Positions 39,139 to 48,919 of a stretch of DNA of 64,000 bases are shown piece after piece. The notes below the pieces were generated by a model. It did not search any database and was not told where the DNA came from. It saw only the letters and a program-made list of their open reading frames with translations. Source of the stretch: an uncultured Glaciecola sp. GTDB taxonomy: Bacteria > Pseudomonadota > Gammaproteobacteria > Enterobacterales > Alteromonadaceae. The DNA lies in the NCBI RefSeq assembly GCF_937770335.1, contig NZ_CALJHY010000002.1:426629-490628 (forward strand). Reading direction: 5' to 3'. The position numbers and the translations under genes are program-made. Every line of letters starts with the position of its first letter. Within the stretch, counting starts at the first letter, position 1.

Positions 39139-41475
39139 TCAAGGATTGCTAGGCATTTTCGGCAAAATAGTAATTACATGCTTGGTTTTACTGGGCAATA
39201 GTGGTGTGGTCTTAGCTTGTGCATATGCCATGAAGCCAGCATTATAAAACTGAGATAGCGGATGTCCAGACTGTCCTCCGGGCAATGTTAATATACCTTT
39301 ATCCTCATTTCCAGGGCGTACAATTAATCGTTGTGATGCGCCGAATTTTGACAACTGCACTGCTGGCATAAAGCTATCACCAAATCCGTCAACTTCGGGC
39401 ATATTCAGTAAACCTGCTAATGGGCCTAATTGACTAGCAAATGGATGTTGTATTTTTAATTTATTTACATTGCCCCACTCAAGTCCTTCAAGCGTTTCAG
39501 GGTTTGCATCATACTGTTTAATTAATTCTGTTTTTGTACTTATATAGCTAGCTAGTAGAAAATTGTCGTAAGAAGAAAACTCACTGGGTAACCAATCAAC
39601 TGCTTCTGTGTCTAATAGCATCCAAATTGCGGGTTCAATGCCTCTTAAAGCACTTTCCAAGGAACGATCATCGTCTGGCATAGCATCGTAAATGGGAGCC
39701 AACAAAGAATTAATAACCGTTGACCGATAACGGCGAGCGAGGGTATAACCAATAGAGTCCGTGCATGCGCAGTTTTTCCATTGATTTAGTATTTCTATAT
39801 CTTTGGCGTATAACAACGGATCCTTGCGCAGTACGTTAATAAGTTTCATATGCCATGGCATAATAAAACGTGCTTCATTGTCCATTTGTATTGAATAAAA
39901 ATCCTGTTCAGTAAAGCTTTGCTTCTCAAATAAGCGATCTCTAATTTGTAAGCCTCTAGCACCAACTGCATAGCCACCATTACCATATCGAAGAAAGTCA
40001 TCTGCCGAAATAACTCTGGCATTTGCTGTCCACAGGCGGCCATGGCTCGGATTAATATAAGTCGGTAGATTTGGCTCCTGCTGCAACCAAAGGTCAGAGT
40101 AATCGGCTTCGTCAATAGCGAGTAGACTCGGCACTTTCCTCGCGGTGACTGCGCCAATAGGACGCCAGCCTGCATTGCCCTGTGCATCACCAAGCATAAA
40201 GTTTTGTACTGGAATGCGAACCTTATCTGCTACAGCAAACGCTTCTTCCAAATTTTTAGCCTCCGCCATTTCCATTATTGCCATATTCACTGCATAATCT
40301 TGGTGAGCAACCCACACCAGAGCATAACGCTTGTCGTTCATGGTTCGCACGGGTCCATACTTACTCATTTCTATGTCGAGCACTTCTACGCCATTTTTTA
40401 ACGTTATTACTTCGCTAATAATCTCAGTTTTGGTCTCATCTTTAAGCCTTACCCAATCAACATTATCTAGATTCGCATTTGTAAAACCCCATGAAACGTG
40501 GCCGTTAGAACCAACAATAATGATGGGTGTACCCGGCAAAGAAACGCCTGTTATGGTTATCTCTTTTCCTTTTGAAATGTAATTTAACTGTGCACGATAC
40601 CAAATTGGTGGTACTCGCAAACCCAAGTGCATATCATCGCTAACCATGGCACTTGCAGAATCAGTTAGTGCCCCAGTGACGGCCCAGTTGTTACTGCCAA
40701 TATCTAGAGGTTCCGCGATACTATCGAATGAGAGTAGCCCGTCGATTATATCTGTGTTTTTCTTTAGTTTGCTCAAATCAATATTTAAACTAGGAATTTC
40801 GGGTTTCTGACCTCCAAGAATGCTGCCATCTAATGCAGCTTGATAGGGGCTGTGCATATTGAAAAAATCGAGCAAACCATAACCAAATTTTTCTACAAGG
40901 AAAGTGTTTACCAGATCTCTTTCTACCTGACCGCCTTGCAGATCGAGATACATACTGTAACTTACCAGCAAACTATCCTCTGGAAGCCATTCTTTAAAAT
41001 GAGTGCGTGTTAGCAAATATTCAAACGGTTTTGCAGTGTATTCGCTGGCTGCTAAATTGACGCCCTTGGCGAAGCTGCCAAGCAAGCTTTGTTGTTCTTC
41101 TGGTAAATTAGTAACCGCTTTCATGGCACGTTGTCGAAACTGGTGAAAGCGAGCTTTTTTATCGATATCAATTGCAATGTCGCCTACAATTTCGGATAGT
41201 TCGCCAGCAGCACTGCGACGAAGCAAATCCATTTGAAATAAGCGGTCCTGTCCATGCGCATAACCCAACGCGAAAACAGCATCAGAGTGTGATTGAGCGC
41301 TAATTTTCGCTACACCAATACTATCTCTGTCTATACTTGTTTCACTTTCAACCCATTCAGTTGAGAATTTGTGATCGAGTGAAGGTAAACTGGCGCGTAA
41401 AATAAGATAGACAACAATGAAAATAATTAGTGCGAGAGAAACTAAAGTAAAGAGTAGAGGTTTGATTAACTTCAT
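39139..41475 (-). CDS. Penicillin acylase family protein (Ntn hydrolase)
   Basis: 778 residues with an N-terminal hydrophobic anchor (LIKPLLFTLVSLALIIFIVV) and the alpha-chain, spacer and beta-chain layout of the S45 family: DRDSIGVAKISAQSHSDAVF, GYAHGQDRLFQMDLLRRSAA, then the autocleavage site before Ser261 in GSNNWAVTGALT. The Ser becomes the N-terminal nucleophile of the beta chain. Later PGTPIIIVGSNGHVSWGFTN and HGRLWTANARV. Family members hydrolyse beta-lactam side chains or acyl-homoserine lactones; which applies cannot be told here. Acts in the periplasm. Confidence 0.88.
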   Translation of the reverse strand: MKLIKPLLFTLVSLALIIFIVVYLILRASLPSLDHKFSTEWVESETSIDRDSIGVAKISAQSHSDAVFALGYAHGQDRLFQMDLLRRSAAGELSEIVGDIAIDIDKKARFHQFRQRAMKAVTNLPEEQQSLLGSFAKGVNLAASEYTAKPFEYLLTRTHFKEWLPEDSLLVSYSMYLDLQGGQVERDLVNTFLVEKFGYGLLDFFNMHSPYQAALDGSILGGQKPEIPSLNIDLSKLKKNTDIIDGLLSFDSIAEPLDIGSNNWAVTGALTDSASAMVSDDMHLGLRVPPIWYRAQLNYISKGKEITITGVSLPGTPIIIVGSNGHVSWGFTNANLDNVDWVRLKDETKTEIISEVITLKNGVEVLDIEMSKYGPVRTMNDKRYALVWVAHQDYAVNMAIMEMAEAKNLEEAFAVADKVRIPVQNFMLGDAQGNAGWRPIGAVTARKVPSLLAIDEADYSDLWLQQEPNLPTYINPSHGRLWTANARVISADDFLRYGNGGYAVGARGLQIRDRLFEKQSFTEQDFYSIQMDNEARFIMPWHMKLINVLRKDPLLYAKDIEILNQWKNCACTDSIGYTLARRYRSTVINSLLAPIYDAMPDDDRSLESALRGIEPAIWMLLDTEAVDWLPSEFSSYDNFLLASYISTKTELIKQYDANPETLEGLEWGNVNKLKIQHPFASQLGPLAGLLNMPEVDGFGDSFMPAVQLSKFGASQRLIVRPGNEDKGILTLPGGQSGHPLSQFYNAGFMAYAQAKTTPLLPSKTKHVITILPKMPSNP

Positions 41476-41597
41476 TTGTTTTTCTTTTTATGTTTAACCT
41501 TTATTATAGATAAGGCTAAGTCAAACCTACTTGGCTTTCAAGTTTTATCCCCAGCGTGTTTTAAAAAACACATAGGAAATAGTTAAAAAGGAACACT

Positions 41598-42620
41598 ATG
41601 TCACCTGTTATTCTTGATGTGCACAGTTTTGAACTGAGCCCTGTAGAGCGCGAAATATTACAACACCCTTTGTGTGGAGGTTTGATCTTATTTAGCCGTA
41701 ACTATGCTGAAAGAGATCAATTATCGGCGTTAATAAAAGATATTAGGCGCACTGTAAACAAGCCTTTTCTTATTTCTGTTGACCATGAAGGCGGAAGAGT
41801 TCAGCGTTTCAGAGCCGGTTTCACCCAAATTCCAGCAATGGCAGATATTGAAAAATTTGAAGGATCGGAAAAAAAACAACTCGATTTAGCACAAGCTATG
41901 GGATTTTGTATGGCTTATGAGTTGCTTCAATTGGGAATTGATATTAGTTTTGCACCTGTTCTTGATCTTAACGGAGTTAGCGAAGTGATAGGAAGCCGGG
42001 CATTCTCATCTGAGCCTGATCAGGTTATTCGTTTAAGTGGTGCATATATTGAAGGTATGCATGCAGCTGGGATGAAAAGCACGGGTAAACATTTTCCTGG
42101 GCATGGATCAGTGGAGGAAGACAGCCATATTGCGATGCCTATTGATAAACGTAGTTTTGAAGAAATTCAAGAGCAAGATATGCGAGTGTTTAAACAGCTG
42201 ATTAGTGCAAGAAAGATAGATGCAGTGATGCCAGCACATGTCATATATTCTAGTATCGATAGCAAGCCAGCAGGATTCTCTTCAATTTGGATAAAACAAA
42301 TCCTGCGTAAACAACTTGGCTTTGAAGGTGTCGTATTTTCAGACGACCTGTCAATGCAGGCGGCGAGTGTTGCAGGAAGTGTGACCGATCGCGCTGAGTA
42401 CGCCATAGAGGCTGGTTGCGATATGGTATTGATTTGCAATGCACCTTCCGAGGCAGAAAAGGTACTAGATGGACTAAGTCAAAAAAAGGTTTACAGCCAA
42501 CGTTGGCTGAATTTACTGCAAAAAGAACCGCGTCAAGCGATACCGAACCAGGCCCAAATACATGCGACATATCTAACCAGTGTCAGACTAATTAATTTAG
42601 CCAATGAGCAGTTCTCTTAA
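41598..42620 (+). CDS. nagZ: Beta-N-acetylhexosaminidase
   Basis: 340 residues (341 in E. coli). GH3 enzyme: LILFSRNY, FLISVDHEGGRVQRFRAGFT, SFAPVLDLNGVSEVIGSRAF, TGKHFPGHGSVEEDSHIAMP with the catalytic His loop, and nucleophile Asp in VVFSDDLSMQAAS. Removes GlcNAc from anhydromuropeptides in cytosolic peptidoglycan recycling. AAGGA lies 6 nt before the ATG. Confidence 0.96.
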   Translation: MSPVILDVHSFELSPVEREILQHPLCGGLILFSRNYAERDQLSALIKDIRRTVNKPFLISVDHEGGRVQRFRAGFTQIPAMADIEKFEGSEKKQLDLAQAMGFCMAYELLQLGIDISFAPVLDLNGVSEVIGSRAFSSEPDQVIRLSGAYIEGMHAAGMKSTGKHFPGHGSVEEDSHIAMPIDKRSFEEIQEQDMRVFKQLISARKIDAVMPAHVIYSSIDSKPAGFSSIWIKQILRKQLGFEGVVFSDDLSMQAASVAGSVTDRAEYAIEAGCDMVLICNAPSEAEKVLDGLSQKKVYSQRWLNLLQKEPRQAIPNQAQIHATYLTSVRLINLANEQFS

Positions 42621-42681
42621 GGTAAACTATTAAGTAGGTTGAAGTAAAAAAACACCTGATAGGCTCAAGGCGGGCTGTTAT

Positions 42682-43227
42682 CTACACTTCGATATCAGCA
42701 ATTTGAGCTCTAACGTTGAATGCTCTAGCAGCAACAAAAAAGTAATCCGATAAACGGTTTAAATATTGGATGCATATGGCAGGTACGTTTCGTTGTTGCG
42801 ATACGCTGACAATTGTTCTCTCAGCTCTTCTGGCAACAGTTCTGCATATATGAGCTTGGGCGGCTAATTGGCATCCACCTGGCAAGATAAACTTTGTTTG
42901 TACATGCAGTTCTTGCTGAAGTTTATCAATCGCATCCTCTAGCACTTGTGTTGCATTTTTATCAATTTGTGGCTTGTCTGAGATAGCAAAACCAATACTG
43001 AATAACGTTTTTTGAATGTCGAACATAAAGGTTGTGCTAAGACTACCTTCATCATTGATGTCAGCGTTTATATTACCCATCAATGCACTCAATAACCCAA
43101 TATGGCTATTCAACTCATCGATTGAGCCATAACATTCTAAAATAGCATCGTTTTTATCCAAACGAAGCACTTCCGAGGTATATACCTGCGTTGTGCCCTT
43201 GTCACCAGTCTTAGTATATATCTTCAT
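42682..43227 (-). CDS. PduO-type cob(I)alamin adenosyltransferase
   Basis: 181 residues from ATG 43227 (MKIYTKTGDKGTTQVYTSEV); the frame is open to 43293 but the family begins here. ATP-binding TKTGDKGTT, CYGSIDELNSHIGLL, FILPGGCQLAAQAHICRTVA, RRAERTIVSV and YLNRLSDYFFVAARAFN identify the PduO/MMAB fold. Makes adenosylcobalamin. Start overlaps the end of csiV by 17 nt, so it belongs to that operon. No other cobalamin genes are adjacent; a CbiM-like permease lies 8 kb away. Confidence 0.93.
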   Translation of the reverse strand: MKIYTKTGDKGTTQVYTSEVLRLDKNDAILECYGSIDELNSHIGLLSALMGNINADINDEGSLSTTFMFDIQKTLFSIGFAISDKPQIDKNATQVLEDAIDKLQQELHVQTKFILPGGCQLAAQAHICRTVARRAERTIVSVSQQRNVPAICIQYLNRLSDYFFVAARAFNVRAQIADIEV

Positions 43228-44383
43228 TGTCTTCTTCTTTTGGCTTTTCATAGCGTTGTAGTCTAATAATAATGCCCATTTTGGGATGATCAAAATAGTG
43301 AATTTGCTTACTTATTACGCGTCTGCGCTGCTTAAATGGATATTGCTCAATTTTAGCTTCGCCAAAACTATTAAGTTCTAATTCATGAAACTCAAACTCT
43401 GACTCAATATGTAAATAGGGCACTCGATTTATATACTTTAAATAAACTTTTACTTTACCATCGATCTCCCACACATCATCTAAAGAGCTTGGATCAGTCA
43501 ATTTACTTTCTTTATTACTCGCTCTGCTTTCCCAATTGACAGGAATTCCTTCATTCAATTGTTGGGTTAACTCAGCAAAAAACGTCTCAGAATTCTGATC
43601 GATAATATTTTTTATTTCAGGGGAAAATTTTTGCTTTAAAGTTTCATACGATGATATTGATTGTTCTGGCAGTTTCAGCTTATCACCTGCAAATACCCGA
43701 TAAAATGACGAATTTTCTTCACCAAAGAAAACTGGCTGACGCCAGACTATGTGGCTTAATGCGCTAACATCACGCTGTCCAAATAATTTTTTTGCATAAT
43801 CCACAAGTGTCAGTTGATTGTCATCTAGTAAGTGCGCATATTCAGTGATGCTAATGTTAGGCTGCTGCAAGTAAATGGGAATTTTACTAGTATTACGAAT
43901 GACAAGCATTGAACGTACGATAGCTTGTTTTTGCTTAGTGCAATTCTGTGCATCCAATAAAAGGCCGAAGCGTTCTTCACTGCTCAATAGAGGAGTAAAT
44001 ATCTTGTACTTATTAAACACATCAACAGTATCATCATCAAACTCACTTAAACTAATGCTATCGTTGCTGTCTAAAGGAAGTAGATTCGAGTGATATAATG
44101 TTGAGTTGGGTGAGCACTCATAAAGCATTCGTTGTAAATCAAGTAACGGATTAGCTCTGCGGTATAAAGGAAGACTAATGAGGTCAATTGCTTTTGTCGA
44201 CGATATCTCATGGGTTATATAGCTAAAATCCTCTTCAAGGGCCGCGTTTGCAGTGTTGCGTTTAAATGCAATAACTTCAACGTCGAACCACCAATCTTCT
44301 TCTTGTGACAGGACTTGCATTGGGGTTGCAAACAATACCAATGCAGTTCCAGTGACCGTGATTATCGTTAAATTTGGCTTCAT
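43211..44383 (-). CDS. CsiV-family exported protein
   Basis: About 390 residues from ATG 44383 (MKPNLTIITVTGTALVLFAT), which gives a clean signal peptide; the frame runs to 44488 inside mfd. Features: WWFDVEVIAFKRN at the mature start and the C-terminal DGKVKVYLKYINRVPYLHIE with QRRRVISKQIHYFDHPKMGI. This is the CsiV family, first described in Vibrio cholerae as an activator of the lytic transglycosylase-like / D-amino-acid-responsive protein LpoA context. Located directly after mfd, as in other marine gammaproteobacteria. Confidence 0.8.
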   Translation of the reverse strand: MKPNLTIITVTGTALVLFATPMQVLSQEEDWWFDVEVIAFKRNTANAALEEDFSYITHEISSTKAIDLISLPLYRRANPLLDLQRMLYECSPNSTLYHSNLLPLDSNDSISLSEFDDDTVDVFNKYKIFTPLLSSEERFGLLLDAQNCTKQKQAIVRSMLVIRNTSKIPIYLQQPNISITEYAHLLDDNQLTLVDYAKKLFGQRDVSALSHIVWRQPVFFGEENSSFYRVFAGDKLKLPEQSISSYETLKQKFSPEIKNIIDQNSETFFAELTQQLNEGIPVNWESRASNKESKLTDPSSLDDVWEIDGKVKVYLKYINRVPYLHIESEFEFHELELNSFGEAKIEQYPFKQRRRVISKQIHYFDHPKMGIIIRLQRYEKPKEEDNEDIY

Positions 44384-44477
44384 ACTTGCCAATGAGCTAA
44401 CAGCACATTTTATACTCGTAATCGTCTTGCGCGTTGAATCATTGGCGCAACTAACGAAAAGACTAAGAAGTGAGGCA

Positions 44478-47400
44478 CTAGCTTGCATGGCATTCCTTTA
44501 AAAATTTATCGAGTAAATCACGTACATGATCCAATTTTTGCGCTGCACTGTCGAGCTTTTTCATGAACCTTAGCTTTAAAGGACCTTCAAACCGATACAG
44601 GCTAGGGTACTTTTGGATAAGCTGTATTAAGAAGCTAGGATCTATTTTTGTCGTTTTCTCAAATTCAATAAGCCCACCTGCTTGCGTCGTTTCAATTTTT
44701 CGAATGCCGACTTTTTGTGCTTTTAGTTTCAGACCCGATTGCTTAACTAAGTTCTTAGCGCTATCTGGTAGAAGACCAAAGCGGTCTATTAATTCGATTT
44801 GATATTCGTCAATCTCATTTTGATTTTTGCAACCCGCTAATTTCTTATAAAGCGACAATCGTGTATTAACATCACCTATGTAGTCATCCGGAAGGAGGGC
44901 AGGTATGCGCAAATCTACTTCAGTCTGCGCAGCAAGAACGTCGTCTAATGACGGTTCTTTGCCTTCTTTAAGTGCTTCAACAGCCTGTTCTAGCATTTCC
45001 ATATACAGGCTAAAACCGATCGTATTGATTTGCCCAGATTGATCGTCTCCCAACAACTCGCCAGCACCACGGATTTCTAAATCGTGTGTTGCTAACGCGA
45101 ACCCGGCGCCAAGATCTTCAAGAGATGCGATAGCATCTAAACGCTTTGCTGCGTCCTTCGTCATTCGTTTTGGATGCGGTGTTAATAAATACGCATAAGC
45201 TTGATGATGAGAGCGACCCACGCGGCCACGCAGTTGATGCAGTTGTGCTAAGCCTAAATGGTCAGCTCTATCCATAATGATTGTGTTTGCCGTCGGTACA
45301 TCAATGCCAGTCTCGACAATAGTGGTGCAGACTAATACGTTATAGCGTTGATGATAAAAGTCATTCATCACATTCTCTAGTTCGCGTTCACGCATCTGAC
45401 CATGGCCAATCGCGATCCGTGCTTCAGGTATAATTTCCTCAATCTCGCGTGCGGTTTGTTCAATCGTTTTAACTTCATTATGCAAGAAGTAAACTTGTCC
45501 ACCACGCAATATTTCGCGCATAATGGCTTCGCGAATAATATCGGTATGGCGCACTTGCACAAACGTTTTTATAGCAAGTCGCTTTGCCGGCGGCGTAGCA
45601 ATAATGGATAAATCACGCATGCCACTCAATGCCATATTCAATGTTCGAGGAATAGGAGTAGCAGTGAGAGTGAGAATGTCGACGTCGGCGCGTAATGCTT
45701 TAAATTTTTCTTTTTGACGAACACCAAAGCGATGTTCTTCATCAATAATAACAAGCCCTAAATCTTTAAATTTGACATCATCTTGCAATAGCTTGTGCGT
45801 ACCAATAACGATATCGGCTTGTCCATTAGCAAGGTCATCGACAACTGCTTTTTGCTCTTTTGCACTGCCAAATCGAGAAATGACTTCAATTTTGAAGGGC
45901 CATTGTGCAAAGCGATCTTTAAAGTTTTCATAGTGCTGTTGTGCTAAAAGTGTCGTAGGTACCAAAATGGCGACTTGCTTGCCACTTGATGCTGCAATAA
46001 ATGCGGCTCGCATAGCAACTTCTGTCTTACCGAAACCGACATCTCCACAAACGAGTCTGTCCATTGCATTAGGGCTGCCCATGTCTTGTAGCACGGCGTT
46101 AATAGCAGTGTCTTGGTCAATAGTTTCTTCAAAAGGAAAGCTGTCTTGGAATGTTTTATATTCGCTCCATTCAATAGGATATGCAAAACCTGGTTTGGCA
46201 GCTCGTTTGGCATAAACGTCTAATAACTGAGCCGCGACATCTCTTACTTTCTCAGCAGCTTTATGTTTTGCTTTGGTCCAAGTATCGTTACCTAGGTTAT
46301 GCAAGGGCGCGTGGTCCGCATCTCCACCACTAAAGCGGCTAATTAGATGTAAACTGGATACAGGTACATATAATTTGGCTTGTTTCGCGTATTCAATAGA
46401 TAAATACTCAGTAGCTACGCCGCCAGCATCTAATGTTTTTAAGCCAAGAAAACGACCGACACCATGGTTAATATGAACCACAGGCTGGCCTTCAGTCAGT
46501 TCAGCAAGATTCCTAACAATGGCACTTTCATCTGTTGCCTTGCGTTTGTCTTTTAACTTCCTTTTACTAACCTTGTGGCCGAGTAGTTGTGTTTCTGTTA
46601 CGAATAAAAACGCCTGGTTCTTATCTGCAAATTCAAAACTGTTTTCTACCATACCGACACAAATAAAAACAGAATGTGTCGACTCGTCTAATGCAGCGTC
46701 AAAAGTAGGACTGTTAATTGGATATATTTTTGCTTTATGTAAAACATCCATTAAATTTTCTTTGCGGCCCTGTGATTCAGCACAAAAAATTACTTTTTTA
46801 CCTTTTTCTTTCGCTTTTTTTACTTCTGCCTGAATAGCTTGGTAAGGATTTGTTGCGGTTAAGTCAATACCAATGCCGTCAATAGGGCGGCAATCAAAAT
46901 TATGTTTACCTGCTTTTTTTGGTAATGACTCACTTATTAGTTGTGCACTAGGCCACTGTTTGAGTCGGGTTAGTAATTCATTCGCATCAAGATATAAATC
47001 AATGGGCGATAACAATGGCCGGGCTAAGTTGTAGCGGTATTGCTCGTAACGTTGCAATAAATCTTTATTAAATCGGTCAGACGCCTTAGTCAAATCGCCG
47101 TAATAGACCATTAGGGCATCGTCATTTAAATAATCAAATAAGGTGGACGTTTTCTCAAAAAATAACGGTAAATAATACTCGATACCGCTGGGCATTGTGC
47201 CTTTGCTCACTTGATAAAAAATAGATTCTTTGTCAGCGGTATTGCTGCGCTCAAATTTATCGAGGTAGCGTTCTCTAAATCCGGTTATCGCGTCTTTGTC
47301 TGTCGGAAACTCTCTTGCTGGTAATAAACGTATTTCTTTCGTTTCTTCTAACCCTCGTTGAGTATCGGGATCAAAATAACGAATTGAATCTATTTCATCA

Positions 47401-47987
47401 TCAAACAAATCAATTCGGAAAGGTTGATCGCTGCCCATGGGGAATAGATCAATAATACTGCCGCGCACCGAAAATTCACTATGGGTCATTACTTGGCTAA
47501 CATGCAAGTAGCCTGACCTTTCGAGTTTACGTTTAAATTCATCGGTATTTATCGTTTCGCCAACTTTTAAATACATCAGGTGTTGACCAACATAATCGAC
47601 TGGCGCTAAACGCTGTAAAAGAGTGTTGATTGGCACAATAAATATGCCGGGTTGCTTTTTACTGAGTAAGTAAAGCGTCTCTAAACGTTGCGAAACAATA
47701 TCTTGATGAGGCGAAAACCCGTCGTAAGGAAGTGTTTCCCAGTCCGGAAAAAGTTGAACATGAACGTCTTGATTACGCAGAAAAAAAGCCAGCTCTTTTT
47801 CTAGTTTAATTGCACTGGGACTATCTTCTATTAAAACTAATAGCGGTCCGCTGTGTTGTTTGGCAGCACTAGCAATGCTGAGCGCTTGGCTTGCACCTTT
47901 TAGCTCACCCCAGTGAATATGATCAATAACATTTGAGTTATTCAGTGATTTTGCCTTTGGTAAAGGCACAGAAAATAGATTAGACAT
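44478..47987 (-). CDS. mfd: Transcription-repair coupling factor
   Basis: 1169 residues (1148 in E. coli). UvrB-homology module at the N-terminus (LFPDWETLPYDGFSPHQDIV), the RNA-polymerase interaction domain (PVVHINHGVGRFLGLKTLD), translocase motor with Walker A CGDVGFGKTEVAMRAAF and DEEHRFGVRQKEKFK, helicase motif TATPIPRTLNMALSGMRDLS, and TRCF C-terminal domain. Removes stalled RNA polymerase and recruits UvrA. It is 27 nt downstream of a PilZ-like gene. Confidence 0.97.
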   Translation of the reverse strand: MSNLFSVPLPKAKSLNNSNVIDHIHWGELKGASQALSIASAAKQHSGPLLVLIEDSPSAIKLEKELAFFLRNQDVHVQLFPDWETLPYDGFSPHQDIVSQRLETLYLLSKKQPGIFIVPINTLLQRLAPVDYVGQHLMYLKVGETINTDEFKRKLERSGYLHVSQVMTHSEFSVRGSIIDLFPMGSDQPFRIDLFDDEIDSIRYFDPDTQRGLEETKEIRLLPAREFPTDKDAITGFRERYLDKFERSNTADKESIFYQVSKGTMPSGIEYYLPLFFEKTSTLFDYLNDDALMVYYGDLTKASDRFNKDLLQRYEQYRYNLARPLLSPIDLYLDANELLTRLKQWPSAQLISESLPKKAGKHNFDCRPIDGIGIDLTATNPYQAIQAEVKKAKEKGKKVIFCAESQGRKENLMDVLHKAKIYPINSPTFDAALDESTHSVFICVGMVENSFEFADKNQAFLFVTETQLLGHKVSKRKLKDKRKATDESAIVRNLAELTEGQPVVHINHGVGRFLGLKTLDAGGVATEYLSIEYAKQAKLYVPVSSLHLISRFSGGDADHAPLHNLGNDTWTKAKHKAAEKVRDVAAQLLDVYAKRAAKPGFAYPIEWSEYKTFQDSFPFEETIDQDTAINAVLQDMGSPNAMDRLVCGDVGFGKTEVAMRAAFIAASSGKQVAILVPTTLLAQQHYENFKDRFAQWPFKIEVISRFGSAKEQKAVVDDLANGQADIVIGTHKLLQDDVKFKDLGLVIIDEEHRFGVRQKEKFKALRADVDILTLTATPIPRTLNMALSGMRDLSIIATPPAKRLAIKTFVQVRHTDIIREAIMREILRGGQVYFLHNEVKTIEQTAREIEEIIPEARIAIGHGQMRERELENVMNDFYHQRYNVLVCTTIVETGIDVPTANTIIMDRADHLGLAQLHQLRGRVGRSHHQAYAYLLTPHPKRMTKDAAKRLDAIASLEDLGAGFALATHDLEIRGAGELLGDDQSGQINTIGFSLYMEMLEQAVEALKEGKEPSLDDVLAAQTEVDLRIPALLPDDYIGDVNTRLSLYKKLAGCKNQNEIDEYQIELIDRFGLLPDSAKNLVKQSGLKLKAQKVGIRKIETTQAGGLIEFEKTTKIDPSFLIQLIQKYPSLYRFEGPLKLRFMKKLDSAAQKLDHVRDLLDKFLKECHAS

Positions 47988-48014
47988 ACCGCTTAATTGT
48001 TTCTCTATGGTTGT

Positions 48015-48605
48015 TTAACGATTATTGCGTAATTGACTGGTTTGCAAATGGAGGCTCGCCCTCACAAGCAATTCTTGGTCTTGGTCGCGAATGTGCGTAT
48101 AAACGTAGCTGACGTGATAAAGATCATCGATAACTTCAACGTCAATGACTTCAGCTAAACAATAAATGGCAGCCGCTTCCTTTTCGAGAAATACTTTTAC
48201 TTCCACTGCAACGCCTATTTCGATAGGTGAAGTGTGACCAACAATGAAACCGCCGCCGCCGAACTTGACTGCTTCGGCACGTTTTTCTTCATCGTCTTGT
48301 TGGATCAAAATATACGACATCATGAGATCGATCTTACGCGCTTGCAGCTGCAGATAATTAACTAAGCCGTCGAGCTTCTCACCCATAGAACGTAATGGTT
48401 TCAGAGCTTGTGATTCAATTTCGGACAACTCTGAAGCAATTCTAAATGCATAAGGCATCTCACTTTCAAACTCGTCCATTGATTGTGTTGCTTGCTTTGA
48501 GTCAATCACACTTATATTAACTTTAGTTGGATGATTGATTAAAAAAAATGACTCAAATCTCTGTTTTTTCTCTTCTAATGAGTTCAAATGCGATGTCCTA
48601 TGCAA
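48015..48605 (-). CDS. PilZ-like domain protein
   Basis: 196 residues. The C-terminal half (VKFGGGGFIVGHTSPIEIGV, VEVKVFLEKEAAAIYCLAEV, HVSYVYTHIRDQDQELLVR) has the beta-barrel rhythm of PilZ proteins. The usual RxxxR is not evident and the D/NxSxxG motif reads FGGGGF, so c-di-GMP binding is doubtful. First gene of the mfd operon. 48606-48919 upstream holds no ORF; it must carry the divergent promoters for this operon and the LolC/E gene. Confidence 0.6.
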   Translation of the reverse strand: MHRTSHLNSLEEKKQRFESFFLINHPTKVNISVIDSKQATQSMDEFESEMPYAFRIASELSEIESQALKPLRSMGEKLDGLVNYLQLQARKIDLMMSYILIQQDDEEKRAEAVKFGGGGFIVGHTSPIEIGVAVEVKVFLEKEAAAIYCLAEVIDVEVIDDLYHVSYVYTHIRDQDQELLVRASLHLQTSQLRNNR

Positions 48606-48919
48606 AAATTACGTTAATGTGATGCGGTCTTCTGAGTTGTTAATCTTTTAGTATAAATTGTTACTATCTGACATTAGATGTTTATAATAACCATGTCGAT
48701 TAGCGTATTCTCTGTTCTAGTTAAGCAGCGCGTGAGTTAAATTGGCCTTACTTGAAATAAGTCTAAGAATACAACAACTGCTACAATGCTGCTAATCTAC
48801 CAAAAAACGACTCAGGTTTCACTCTGGTTTGCGATCCTTTGTCTTTATATTAATTAAATACCGCAGAGCTTGGTTTAATACTAGCTCAGCGAGTCAAAAT
48901 AAGGCACAAAACTAAGCTT

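Noticed and set aside
39139..41475. Dedicated beta-lactam resistance or quorum-quenching gene
   Set aside because: The Ntn-hydrolase fold is clear, but substrate cannot be told from sequence and no related genes are adjacent.
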